From assembly GCF_023541015.1 (NCBI RefSeq), contig NZ_JALNPR010000002.1:124001-188000 (forward strand): a stretch of DNA of 64,000 nt, in the 5' to 3' direction. The notes under the pieces were generated by a model. That model had not been told where the DNA came from. It did no database searches and saw only the letters and a program-made list of their open reading frames with translations. This stretch comes from Marivivens donghaensis. Its GTDB lineage: Bacteria; Pseudomonadota; Alphaproteobacteria; Rhodobacterales; Rhodobacteraceae. The position numbers were made by a program, and so were the translations under genes. Positions within the stretch are counted from its first letter, which is position 1. Every line of letters begins with the position of its first letter. Shown here piece by piece: positions 1-6,923 of this stretch.

Positions 1-2
1 GC

Positions 3-2411
3 ATCGACGCGATGGTGGCGACTGCAGGACGGCAAGGGCGCACGGTCGCTGTTGTTTCCCTGACCGATTTGCCTGCCGATGGCGTTACGTTTCAATCAGC
101 AGACGCCGTTGGGCGAACGGTCGCGGGGCTGACGGCAAACCCGTGGGAACCAGCGGCAGACGACCTCAGCGCATGGATCACGGGGCTTGAGGGATCGTTC
201 GACACCTACTGGCTGTCTGATGGGCTGGACCGCGACACGCGGACTGATCTTATCACCGCATTCCAATCTCACGGCGATCTGCGCGTATTTGAAACCACGC
301 GCCCCGTTTACGCCCTACGCCCCGCCGAATTCGCGGATGGGAAAGTTACGCTGACCGCCCTGCGCAGCATCTCGGGAGTTGAGGTTGATCTATCGGTGGC
401 CGCAATCGGCCTAGACCCGTCTGGGATTGAACGCCAGCTCGCCACCCAAGCAATGACCTTTGCGGCGGAGGCTATTGAGGCCTCCGTCACCTTTGAACTG
501 CCGCCAGAGTTGCGCAATCGGGTGACGCGGTTTGAACTGATCGGCCAATCCACAGCGGGCGCGGTGACGCTGACTGACGACAGCCTGAAACGGCGCGAGG
601 TGGCGCTGATTTCTGGCGGGGCATCGCGCGAGGGATTGGAACTCCTGTCCCCCCTTTATTATCTGCGCGAAGCGCTTGCGGAAAATGCGGACCTCCTCGA
701 ACTGCCGCTCAGCGATGTGATCCCCGCCAATCCCGACGTGATCATCCTCGCCGATGTGGCGACGTTGTCCCCGCTCGAATCCGAGGCGATCACCGCATGG
801 GTCGAAAACGGCGGGCTATTGGTGCGGTTCGCAGGGCCACGGATGGCGGCGGCGGAGCTATCGCGGTTAGAGGACGATCCGTTGATGCCTGTGCGCCTGC
901 GGTCAGGTGGCCGAAGTGTCGGCGGCACGATGAGCTGGGGTGCGCCCAAAACGCTCGATACTTTTTCGGGGACTTCGCCTTTCGCGGGGCTCACTGTGCC
1001 TGATGATGTGGAGGTGACATCGCAGGTGGTGGCCCAACCCGATCCCACCCTTGCAGAGCGTGTGATTGCGCAACTGACTGACGGCACGCCGCTTGTGACG
1101 CGGGCGGAACTGGGTGCGGGACAGATCGTTCTGTTCCACGTCACCGCAAATGCGGAATGGTCGAACCTGCCACTCTCTGGCCTCTTTGTTCAGATGCTCG
1201 AACGGCTGGCGGTATCGACGCGCCCATCGCAACCGACATTGGACGACCTCGCAGGCACCACATGGATGCCAGAGCGGGTTCTGGACGCTGCGGGCACGTT
1301 GCGAGACGCGGGAACGCTTGCGGGTGTGAGCGGCGAACGCATTGCCGAAGGCACCGTTGGCGCCGACCTTCACCCCGGTTTGTATAGCGGCGAGGATCGC
1401 GCATTGGCCGTGAACGTGTTGACCACGGACAGCACGCTTACTCCCGCAACATGGCCCGCTGGCATCACGGTTGAGGGCGCACGCGACGCGACGACGACCC
1501 CGCTCAAGGGGGCATTGCTCTTTGCCGCTTTGCTCGTTTTGATGGCGGATATTATCGCGTCATTGTCCGTCTCGGGCCGCCTGCGCGGCGCACGGGCGGT
1601 AATGGCCGGGCTGATCGCGCTGGGCCTGATGCCACGGGACGGCATGGCGCAGGACGACAGCTTTGCCATCGCGGCGACCTCGGACGTGGTGCTCGCCTAT
1701 GTCATAACGGGTGATCAGGCGATTGATGATATCTCTTACGCGGGGCTCTATGGGTTGTCGGATACGCTCTATCGGCGGACGTCCATTGAACCCGCAAACC
1801 CGATCGGCGTGAATATCGAGATGGATGAACTGTCGTTCTTTCCGCTGCTCTACTGGCCGATCACCCCCAATCAACCGATGCCCAGCCGCGAAGCCTATGC
1901 GAAGCTGAACCGCTATTTACGCAGCGGCGGGATGATCCTCTTTGACACGCGTGATGGCGATGTGGCGCAATATGGCACCTCCACCCCTGAGGCGCGCAAA
2001 CTGCAGGCGATTGCGGCAGGGCTCGACATTCCGCCTATTGAACCGATCCCCGAAGACCACGTTCTGACGCGGACCTTCTACCTGCTCCAAGATTTCCCCG
2101 GTCGCTACAATTCGCCCGAGGTCTGGGTCGAAGCCTCACCGCCTGACGCGGAACAGATCGACGGGATGCCGTTCCGCAACCTCAACGATGGGGTGACGCC
2201 TGTGGTGATCGGTGGCAACGATTGGGCCTCGGCTTGGGCGATGGATGAGGCGGGTCGCCGCCTGCTCCCTGTTGGGCGCGGTATGGCGGGCGAACGCCAA
2301 CGCGAGATCGCATATCGGTTCGGCGTAAACCTCGTCATGCATGTACTGACGGGCAATTATAAATCGGATCAGGTCCACGTGCCTGCGCTACTCGATAGGT
2401 TGGGGCAATGA
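3..2411 (+). CDS. DUF4159 domain membrane protein (5' end cut by window)
   Basis: The reading frame is open to the left window edge, so the true start lies upstream; an internal ATG stands at 12. Family members of about 900 residues carry an N-terminal BatA-like membrane domain, which would be the missing part. Counted from the ATG at 12, residues about 193-275 form an amidotransferase/Rossmann-like fold (VALISGG; VIILADVATLSPLE). A membrane segment lies near 500-520, a second hydrophobic stretch near 529-545 ends in GMAQ, and the DUF4159 domain fills about 550-795 (YAGLYGLSDTLYRR, LRSGGMILFDTRDGD). Its stop overlaps the next start by 4 bases (ATGA). In related bacteria such genes follow moxR and DUF58 genes; that is family knowledge, as the upstream region is not visible. 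Probable inner-membrane protein of unknown function. Confidence 0.85.
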   Translation: MDAMVATAGRQGRTVAVVSLTDLPADGVTFQSADAVGRTVAGLTANPWEPAADDLSAWITGLEGSFDTYWLSDGLDRDTRTDLITAFQSHGDLRVFETTRPVYALRPAEFADGKVTLTALRSISGVEVDLSVAAIGLDPSGIERQLATQAMTFAAEAIEASVTFELPPELRNRVTRFELIGQSTAGAVTLTDDSLKRREVALISGGASREGLELLSPLYYLREALAENADLLELPLSDVIPANPDVIILADVATLSPLESEAITAWVENGGLLVRFAGPRMAAAELSRLEDDPLMPVRLRSGGRSVGGTMSWGAPKTLDTFSGTSPFAGLTVPDDVEVTSQVVAQPDPTLAERVIAQLTDGTPLVTRAELGAGQIVLFHVTANAEWSNLPLSGLFVQMLERLAVSTRPSQPTLDDLAGTTWMPERVLDAAGTLRDAGTLAGVSGERIAEGTVGADLHPGLYSGEDRALAVNVLTTDSTLTPATWPAGITVEGARDATTTPLKGALLFAALLVLMADIIASLSVSGRLRGARAVMAGLIALGLMPRDGMAQDDSFAIAATSDVVLAYVITGDQAIDDISYAGLYGLSDTLYRRTSIEPANPIGVNIEMDELSFFPLLYWPITPNQPMPSREAYAKLNRYLRSGGMILFDTRDGDVAQYGTSTPEARKLQAIAAGLDIPPIEPIPEDHVLTRTFYLLQDFPGRYNSPEVWVEASPPDAEQIDGMPFRNLNDGVTPVVIGGNDWASAWAMDEAGRRLLPVGRGMAGERQREIAYRFGVNLVMHVLTGNYKSDQVHVPALLDRLGQ

Positions 2412-4474
2412 CGGGTGTTGTGTTTGATCCGCTGATCGGCTGGCCGTTCATCTGGGCGATTGCAGCGCTCAGCGCGGCGGTGATCGGTCTGTCGCTCTGG
2501 CGCGGATTGCGGGGCTGGTGGCTGCGTGGTTTCGCGGCGGTGGCGTTGCTGGTCGCTTTGGCAAACCCTGCCCTGCAACGCGAAAACCGCGAGGCTCTTT
2601 CTGACATCGTGATCGCGGTGATCGACGACAGTGCGAGCCAATCCGTCAGCGATCGCCCCAGCCAAACGGCCGATGCGCTGGCGAACTTGCGGCGCGAGGT
2701 CGCGGGCTTTGCCAATACCGAACTGCGTGAAATCACCGTGCCTGACGGGACAGGTGATACGGGCACTCGTGCCATGACCGCCCTGACCGAAGCGTTGGCC
2801 GAGGAACCATCGGGGCGGATCGCGGGCGTTGTGTTGCTGTCTGATGGACGTATCCACGACATGGACCGTATGCCCACCGTGCCTGCGCCTGTGCACCTTT
2901 TGCAATCGGGCAAAGCCACCGATTGGGACCGCCGCCTGATCGTGCGCAACGCGCCTGCCTTTGCCATCATCGGCGAAGCCGTTTCGCTCACCCTACGGAT
3001 CGAGGATCAGGGCAACGCGCCAACGAACGGCGGCCTCGCCCCACTGACCATCGCGATTGATGGCGGCGTACCGATGCGGTTTGACGTGCCCTTGGGCCAA
3101 GATATCGACCTGCCGATCACCCTGCCGCATGGCGGAATGAACGTTCTACAATTCGCGACCACGGCCGATCCGACCGAACTGACCGACCGCAACAACGCCG
3201 CCGTTGTGCAAATCAACGGCGTGCGTGATCGGCTGCGAGTTTTGCTGGTCTCTGGCGAACCTCATGCGGGCGAACGGACATGGCGCAACCTGTTGAAGTC
3301 CGACCGCGCCGTGGATCTGGTCCATTTCACCATTCTGCGTCCGCCCGAAAAACAAGACGGCGTGCCCGTGGACGAGCTATCGCTGATCGCCTTCCCGACC
3401 CGCGAGTTGTTCCTCGAAAAGATCAACGATTTCGACCTGATCATCTTTGACCGCTATCGGCGGCGCGGGATCCTGCCGAACGCCTACTATGAAAACATCG
3501 CGAATTACGTGGAACAGGGCGGCGCGCTTTTGGTGTCCTCTGGGCCAGAGTTCGGGACGGCGGATAGCATTTACCGCAGCGCCTTGGGCGATGTGATCCC
3601 CGGCGCACCAACCGCCCGCGTGATCGAAGAGGGCTTTGTTCCCACCGTATCCGACCTCGGCCAACGGCACCCTGTGACCGAAGGGCTAGAGGATTACACC
3701 GACCGCCGCGAGGATGGATCGGCGGGTTGGGGCCGTTGGTTTAGATTGATGGACGTCGTGCCCACGCCCGACGCCGAGGTTGTCATGACAGGCCCCGATG
3801 ATCGCCCGCTCTTGGTGTTGAACCGTGTGGGCGATGGGCGTGTTGCCTTGCTGACGTCGGATCAATCGTGGCTCTGGGATCGCGGTGTTGAGGGCGGTGG
3901 TCCGCAGCTCGAGCTACTGCGCCGTCTGGCACACTGGATGATGAAGGAACCCGAGCTCGAAGAAGAAGCTCTCTGGGCTGAGGTCACAGGTCAATCGATC
4001 CGCATCATTCGGCGCACATTGGGCGATACGGTTGGCAGTGCGACAGTTATCGCGCCTGATGGAACAGAGGTTCAGATGGTCCTCACCCAGACGGCCCCTG
4101 GTCGGTTTGAAACCAGCTTTGATGCGATCGACATGGGGCTCTATCGCATCCGCGAGGGCGATCAGGAAACGGTCATTGCCGCTGGACCTGCCGCCCCCAA
4201 AGAGTTCGAAGAAACCATCGCGACCAACACCGTTATCGCCCCCTTGATCGAGGCCACAGGCGGCGGCACCCTGCGGATGGAGGATGGCACATTCGACGTT
4301 CGCCCTGTGCGGGCGGGTCGCGTGGCGGCGGGCAACGGTTGGATCGGAATCACCCCACGCGGGGCCTATCGCACGGCTGAGGTTGCGGTCTTCCCACTCG
4401 TCCCAGCGTGGTTGTTCCTGATCCTGGCCGCGGCTCTGATCCTTGCCGCGTGGCTGCGTGAAGGGCGGCGTTAA
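2408..4474 (+). CDS. Membrane protein with VWA-like and glutamine amidotransferase-like domains
   Basis: 688 residues. Two N-terminal membrane segments (about 10-32 and 38-56) and one C-terminal segment (about 660-682) enclose a large, probably periplasmic, region. Residues 65-165 resemble a von Willebrand A fold (IVIAVIDDSASQS, GVVLLSDGRIHD), and about 275-400 resemble a class I amidotransferase-like Rossmann domain (LRVLLVSGEPHAGERTW; YVEQGGALLVSSGPEF). I see no catalytic Cys-His-Glu triad, so amidotransferase activity is unlikely. It is coupled to the DUF4159 gene by an ATGA overlap and presumably acts with it, perhaps in a MoxR/BatA-type envelope complex. That partnership is inference from gene order; no activity is established. 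Confidence 0.8.
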   Translation: MTGVVFDPLIGWPFIWAIAALSAAVIGLSLWRGLRGWWLRGFAAVALLVALANPALQRENREALSDIVIAVIDDSASQSVSDRPSQTADALANLRREVAGFANTELREITVPDGTGDTGTRAMTALTEALAEEPSGRIAGVVLLSDGRIHDMDRMPTVPAPVHLLQSGKATDWDRRLIVRNAPAFAIIGEAVSLTLRIEDQGNAPTNGGLAPLTIAIDGGVPMRFDVPLGQDIDLPITLPHGGMNVLQFATTADPTELTDRNNAAVVQINGVRDRLRVLLVSGEPHAGERTWRNLLKSDRAVDLVHFTILRPPEKQDGVPVDELSLIAFPTRELFLEKINDFDLIIFDRYRRRGILPNAYYENIANYVEQGGALLVSSGPEFGTADSIYRSALGDVIPGAPTARVIEEGFVPTVSDLGQRHPVTEGLEDYTDRREDGSAGWGRWFRLMDVVPTPDAEVVMTGPDDRPLLVLNRVGDGRVALLTSDQSWLWDRGVEGGGPQLELLRRLAHWMMKEPELEEEALWAEVTGQSIRIIRRTLGDTVGSATVIAPDGTEVQMVLTQTAPGRFETSFDAIDMGLYRIREGDQETVIAAGPAAPKEFEETIATNTVIAPLIEATGGGTLRMEDGTFDVRPVRAGRVAAGNGWIGITPRGAYRTAEVAVFPLVPAWLFLILAAALILAAWLREGRR

Positions 4475-5169
4475 TCGCCCTTCTTATCCAGCAGAATTTC
4501 ACGCGGAGCTGAGCTAAATTCACGGCTCCATAGCAAATAAGTGATGCCGACCGTGGTCACCGCCAAGGCAATCGGCCCCACCAGCCAGCCCAAAGCCCCC
4601 AGCGCGAAATACATCGCCCGCAGCCCACGGGTGAAATTCACGGACGCGCGGATGTTCAACTCTCCCGCTTGTTTCCAAAGCCTCGTGCCGCGCTCTTCGC
4701 CAGCGCGACCAACGGCCCCCATGACAACGGCGCAATATCCAAACAAACGGTGGGCCCAGACGAATTTTAGGAACGCAAAGGTCAAAAAGAACCCGACAAG
4801 CACGAGTTTAAGCTGCCAGATGAATTCGGGCGCATCCGCATTGGCGAACTCTTGCGCCACGCCGCGCAATTGATCCGTATTCCCAATCAGCGCCAAGACA
4901 CCACCGATCGCAAGGATCGAGGTCGAGGCAAAGAACGACGTGCCCTGCCGCAACGTGCCCATGATCTGTGCGTCAAAGATACGATTGTCGCGGGCCTCGA
5001 AGGCCTGCATCCAATCCATGCGGTAGGACACCATCAAGGTGGACACCGACGGACGGCCTGCAGGCGGATGTTCGATCACCCACCCCACAACAGCCCAAGC
5101 CAGTAGGATAAAGGCAGCGGCAAGCCCGTCGCCCAGCGTCAGCAAAGTCAAGTGATCAATCAAAGTCAT
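4471..5169 (-). CDS. DUF599 family membrane protein
   Basis: 232 residues with about four membrane segments: residues 10-32, about 90-110 (FFASTSILAIGGVLALIG), about 125-145 and about 200-220. The central YRMDWMQAFEARDNRIFDAQ stretch is typical of DUF599 proteins, whose function is unknown. The 3' end overlaps the convergent upstream gene by 4 bases. The gene starts 113 bases from the divergent protease gene, and the shared spacer contains a long inverted repeat (5199-5256). Confidence 0.85.
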   Translation of the reverse strand: MTLIDHLTLLTLGDGLAAAFILLAWAVVGWVIEHPPAGRPSVSTLMVSYRMDWMQAFEARDNRIFDAQIMGTLRQGTSFFASTSILAIGGVLALIGNTDQLRGVAQEFANADAPEFIWQLKLVLVGFFLTFAFLKFVWAHRLFGYCAVVMGAVGRAGEERGTRLWKQAGELNIRASVNFTRGLRAMYFALGALGWLVGPIALAVTTVGITYLLWSREFSSAPREILLDKKGD

Positions 5170-5198
5170 GAGTGCAGACTATGCGCGCCTGTGATTTC

Positions 5199-5256
5199 TT
5201 GCCAGAGGCTACAACATAGAGATAGCTGCCATAATGCTGCCGCATGGCTCTGGCAA
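5199..5256. repeat. Perfect 9-base inverted repeat in a divergent promoter region
   Basis: TTGCCAGAG (5199-5207) and CTCTGGCAA (5248-5256) are exact reverse complements about 49 bases apart, between the DUF599 gene and the protease gene. The arms could be paired operator half-sites, or the left arm (TTGCCA) could also be a -35 element. No binding protein is known. Confidence 0.4.
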
Positions 5257-5281
5257 AAGGGCCGCGAACTAGGGAACTACA

Positions 5282-6073
5282 ATGCGTTTGATCGTCTTAC
5301 TCATCGCTCTGATGCTGGGCGCGACTTCGGTCGCTGCGCAGGACGGTCGGCTTGTGACCCTCTCGACCTCGAACGATGGCCGTGGATGGGAAGCCGTAGG
5401 TCGCCTCGACATCGCGGGCAAAGGGTTCTGCACAGCTGCCCTGATCCGTGATGACCTCATCCTCACCGCCGCCCATTGTGTCTATGACCGCGATGGCCGC
5501 CCGATTGAGGCTGGTCGTTTCAGCTTTGGCGCGGGACTGCGCGAAGGTCGGGCCGAAGCCTACCGCAACGTCCGCCGCGTCGTCGCCCACCCCAACTACC
5601 GCTTTGGCGTCGGCACAACAGGCGAAGAAGTGGCCCGCGATCTGGCTCTCTTGGAACTTGACCAACCGATCCGAACCACCCGCATTTTCCCCTACCCCAT
5701 CGCCGCCACGCCACGCGCAGGCGATCAAGTTGGCGTCGTGTCCTATGCCCGTGGACGTGAGGATGCCCCCTCGCTCCAAGAAATCTGCGATGTTCTAGGC
5801 CGCCAGAACGGCGTTGTCGTTATGACCTGCGACGTGAACTTTGGCGCATCAGGGTCGCCCGTGTTCAGGGTTAGAAATGGCGTGGCCGAAATCGTATCGG
5901 TGGTTTCTGCGATGACCAATCTGGACGGAACACCTGTGTCACTCGGCGCGTCGCTCGACCAACCTCTGTCCGAACTGATGGCCTATTACGATATGGGCGC
6001 GCAATCGATCCTGCCCCGCGCGATCATGCCCGGACAACGCGGCGATACGGGCGCGAAATTCATCCGCCCCTAA
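5282..6073 (+). CDS. Secreted trypsin-like (S1 family) serine protease
   Basis: 263 residues. A signal peptide (residues 1-19, cleavage likely after VAA) sends it to the periplasm or outside. The chymotrypsin-fold triad is visible: His65 in LTAAHC, Asp120 in ARDLALLEL, and Ser190 in GASGSP, which replaces the usual GDSGGP. Cysteines 50/66 and 168/183 could form two disulfides. There is no PDZ domain, so it is not a DegP-type enzyme; it resembles the V8-like or trypsin-like proteases of alphaproteobacteria. Substrate unknown. Confidence 0.85.
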   Translation: MRLIVLLIALMLGATSVAAQDGRLVTLSTSNDGRGWEAVGRLDIAGKGFCTAALIRDDLILTAAHCVYDRDGRPIEAGRFSFGAGLREGRAEAYRNVRRVVAHPNYRFGVGTTGEEVARDLALLELDQPIRTTRIFPYPIAATPRAGDQVGVVSYARGREDAPSLQEICDVLGRQNGVVVMTCDVNFGASGSPVFRVRNGVAEIVSVVSAMTNLDGTPVSLGASLDQPLSELMAYYDMGAQSILPRAIMPGQRGDTGAKFIRP

Positions 6074-6077
6074 CGGG

Positions 6078-6106
6078 CTTGAAATCGTAAAATCGCATCC
6101 CCAAAT
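6078..6106 (+). promoter_or_regulatory. Heat-shock (RpoH/sigma-32) promoter of hsp20
   Basis: CTTGAAA (6078-6084), a 14-base spacer, and CCCCAAAT (6099-6106) match the sigma-32 consensus (CTTGAAA, 11-16 bases, CCCCATNT) with one or two changes. Transcription should start near 6112-6114, exactly where the first leader hairpin begins. Confidence 0.75.
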
Positions 6107-6112
6107 CAAATG

Positions 6113-6200
6113 AACAGGACGCCACAATGGGTCCTGTTTCACGGCCTGTCCCCCATGGGAAGGCGCAATTTTGGTATCGCTCAATGGAGGATAAACCATG
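6113..6200 (+). promoter_or_regulatory. ROSE-type RNA thermometer in the hsp20 leader
   Basis: The predicted leader folds into three hairpins. First, AACAGGAC (6113-6120) pairs with GTCCTGTT (6131-6138). Second, GCCT/AGGC (6144-6147/6161-6164) and TCCC/GGGA (6149-6152/6157-6160) pair around loop CCAT with one bulged G. Third, TATC (6175-6178) pairs with GATA (6190-6193) and CTC (6180-6182) with GAG (6187-6189), leaving G6179 unpaired or facing a G. The third hairpin buries the ribosome site GGAGGA (6186-6191). Its 5' strand holds UCGCU (6177-6181), fitting the U(U/C)GCU motif that ROSE elements place against the Shine-Dalgarno. Melting on heating would free translation. Confidence 0.75.
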
Positions 6201-6665
6201 CGTAGTTTTGACCTAGCCCCCCTGTATCGTGCCACCGTCGGTTTCGACCAAATCGCTGATCTGATGGATCGCGTCATGTCGACCGAGGCAACACAAACCA
6301 GCTACCCCCCATACAATATCGAAAAAACTGGCGAACAAGCATGGCGCATCTCGCTCGCTGTTGCTGGATTTTCCGACGAAGATTTGACGGTAGAACTGCG
6401 TGAAAACGCCCTTCTCGTATCGGGCCGCAAACCTGAAGAAGAAGGTGAACGCGCCTACCTGCACCGTGGCATCGCCACCCGCGCCTTTGACCGCCGCTTC
6501 CACCTCGCCGACCATGTCCGTGTGACGGGTGCGAGCCATGAGAACGGCATGCTCCACGTCGACCTCGTGCGCGAAGTGCCTGAAGCGCTCAAACCGCGCC
6601 GCATCGAAATCAGTAAATCGCCTGCGTATGAGGCCGATGTCATTGAAACGAAGGCTGTGAATTAA
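6198..6665 (+). CDS. Hsp20/alpha-crystallin small heat-shock protein
   Basis: 155 residues, the normal length for IbpA-like cytoplasmic holdases that bind unfolding proteins and pass them to DnaK/ClpB. The alpha-crystallin domain spans about 38-132, starting at YPPYNIEK and ending at GMLHVDLVREVP, which matches the conserved G-x-L end of the domain. The N-terminal helix (RSFDLAPLYRATVGFDQI) is typical of IbpA homologues. The start is fixed by GGAGGA 7 bases upstream. Expression appears controlled twice, by an RpoH promoter and by a ROSE thermometer. A GC-rich hairpin follows the stop. Confidence 0.95.
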   Translation: MRSFDLAPLYRATVGFDQIADLMDRVMSTEATQTSYPPYNIEKTGEQAWRISLAVAGFSDEDLTVELRENALLVSGRKPEEEGERAYLHRGIATRAFDRRFHLADHVRVTGASHENGMLHVDLVREVPEALKPRRIEISKSPAYEADVIETKAVN

Positions 6666-6678
6666 ACCAAGGTAAAGG

Positions 6679-6751
6679 GAGGGGGCAGTCTGCCCCCTCT
6701 TGTCCCCTTTGGGGCCAATTCACCCCCGAGGATATTTGCGGCACAAAGGCA
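6679..6751 (+). repeat. Composite 3'-end intergenic repeat, copy A (after hsp20)
   Basis: A GGGGGC/GCCCCC hairpin (GAGGGGGCA 6679-6687, TGCCCCCTC 6691-6699) is followed by CCCCCGAGGATATTT and then GGCACAAAGGCA (ending 6751). The same two-part unit occurs after polA (opposite orientation) and after pyrG. The hairpin may end hsp20 transcription, although its T-run is poor. Confidence 0.7.
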
Positions 6752-6866
6752 TTGTTAACTTTTTCCTGTCAGAGTGAGCCTGCGGTACAGGCGGGGACGC
6801 CGATGACCGTGCACGAAGGCGCAAGCCGAAGCCCGACCAGAGACATCCTCTCGTCGGGCTTTTTCG
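6752..6866 (+). ncRNA. Candidate small RNA ending in an intrinsic terminator
   Basis: This stretch lies between two convergent repeat copies and has no convincing reading frame. It contains a small hairpin GCCTG/CAGGC (6778-6782/6788-6792), GGC-GCAA-GCC (6818-6824), and a strong plus-strand terminator: AAGCCCGAC (6829-6837) pairs with GTCGGGCTT (6853-6861), an inner AGAG/CTCT stem closes the loop, and a T-run follows. hsp20 already ends upstream at its own hairpin, so the terminator suggests an independent short transcript. I see no clear promoter and no known RNA family. Confidence 0.4.
6829..6864 (+). terminator. Intrinsic terminator of the candidate small RNA
   Basis: A 9-base-pair stem (6829-6837 with 6853-6861), a C-C mismatch, a further 4-pair stem, then TTTT. 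On the other strand no T-run follows, so it does not serve polA. Confidence 0.7.
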
Positions 6867-6923
6867 TGCCTTTGTGCCTGAAATATCCCGGGGGAGCGCG
6901 GAACGCGCGGGGGCAGAGCCCCC
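6867..6923 (-). repeat. Composite 3'-end intergenic repeat, copy B (after polA)
   Basis: Read on the minus strand, the hairpin GGGGGC/GCCCCC (6909-6923) directly follows the polA stop codon, then comes CCCCCGGGATATTT and GGCACAAAGGCA (ending at 6867). Same layout as copies A and C. Confidence 0.7.

Noticed and set aside
903-1373. Long antisense frames inside the DUF4159 and similar genes
   Set aside because: High-GC shadow frames with no ribosome site, no family similarity and fully inside strong genes.
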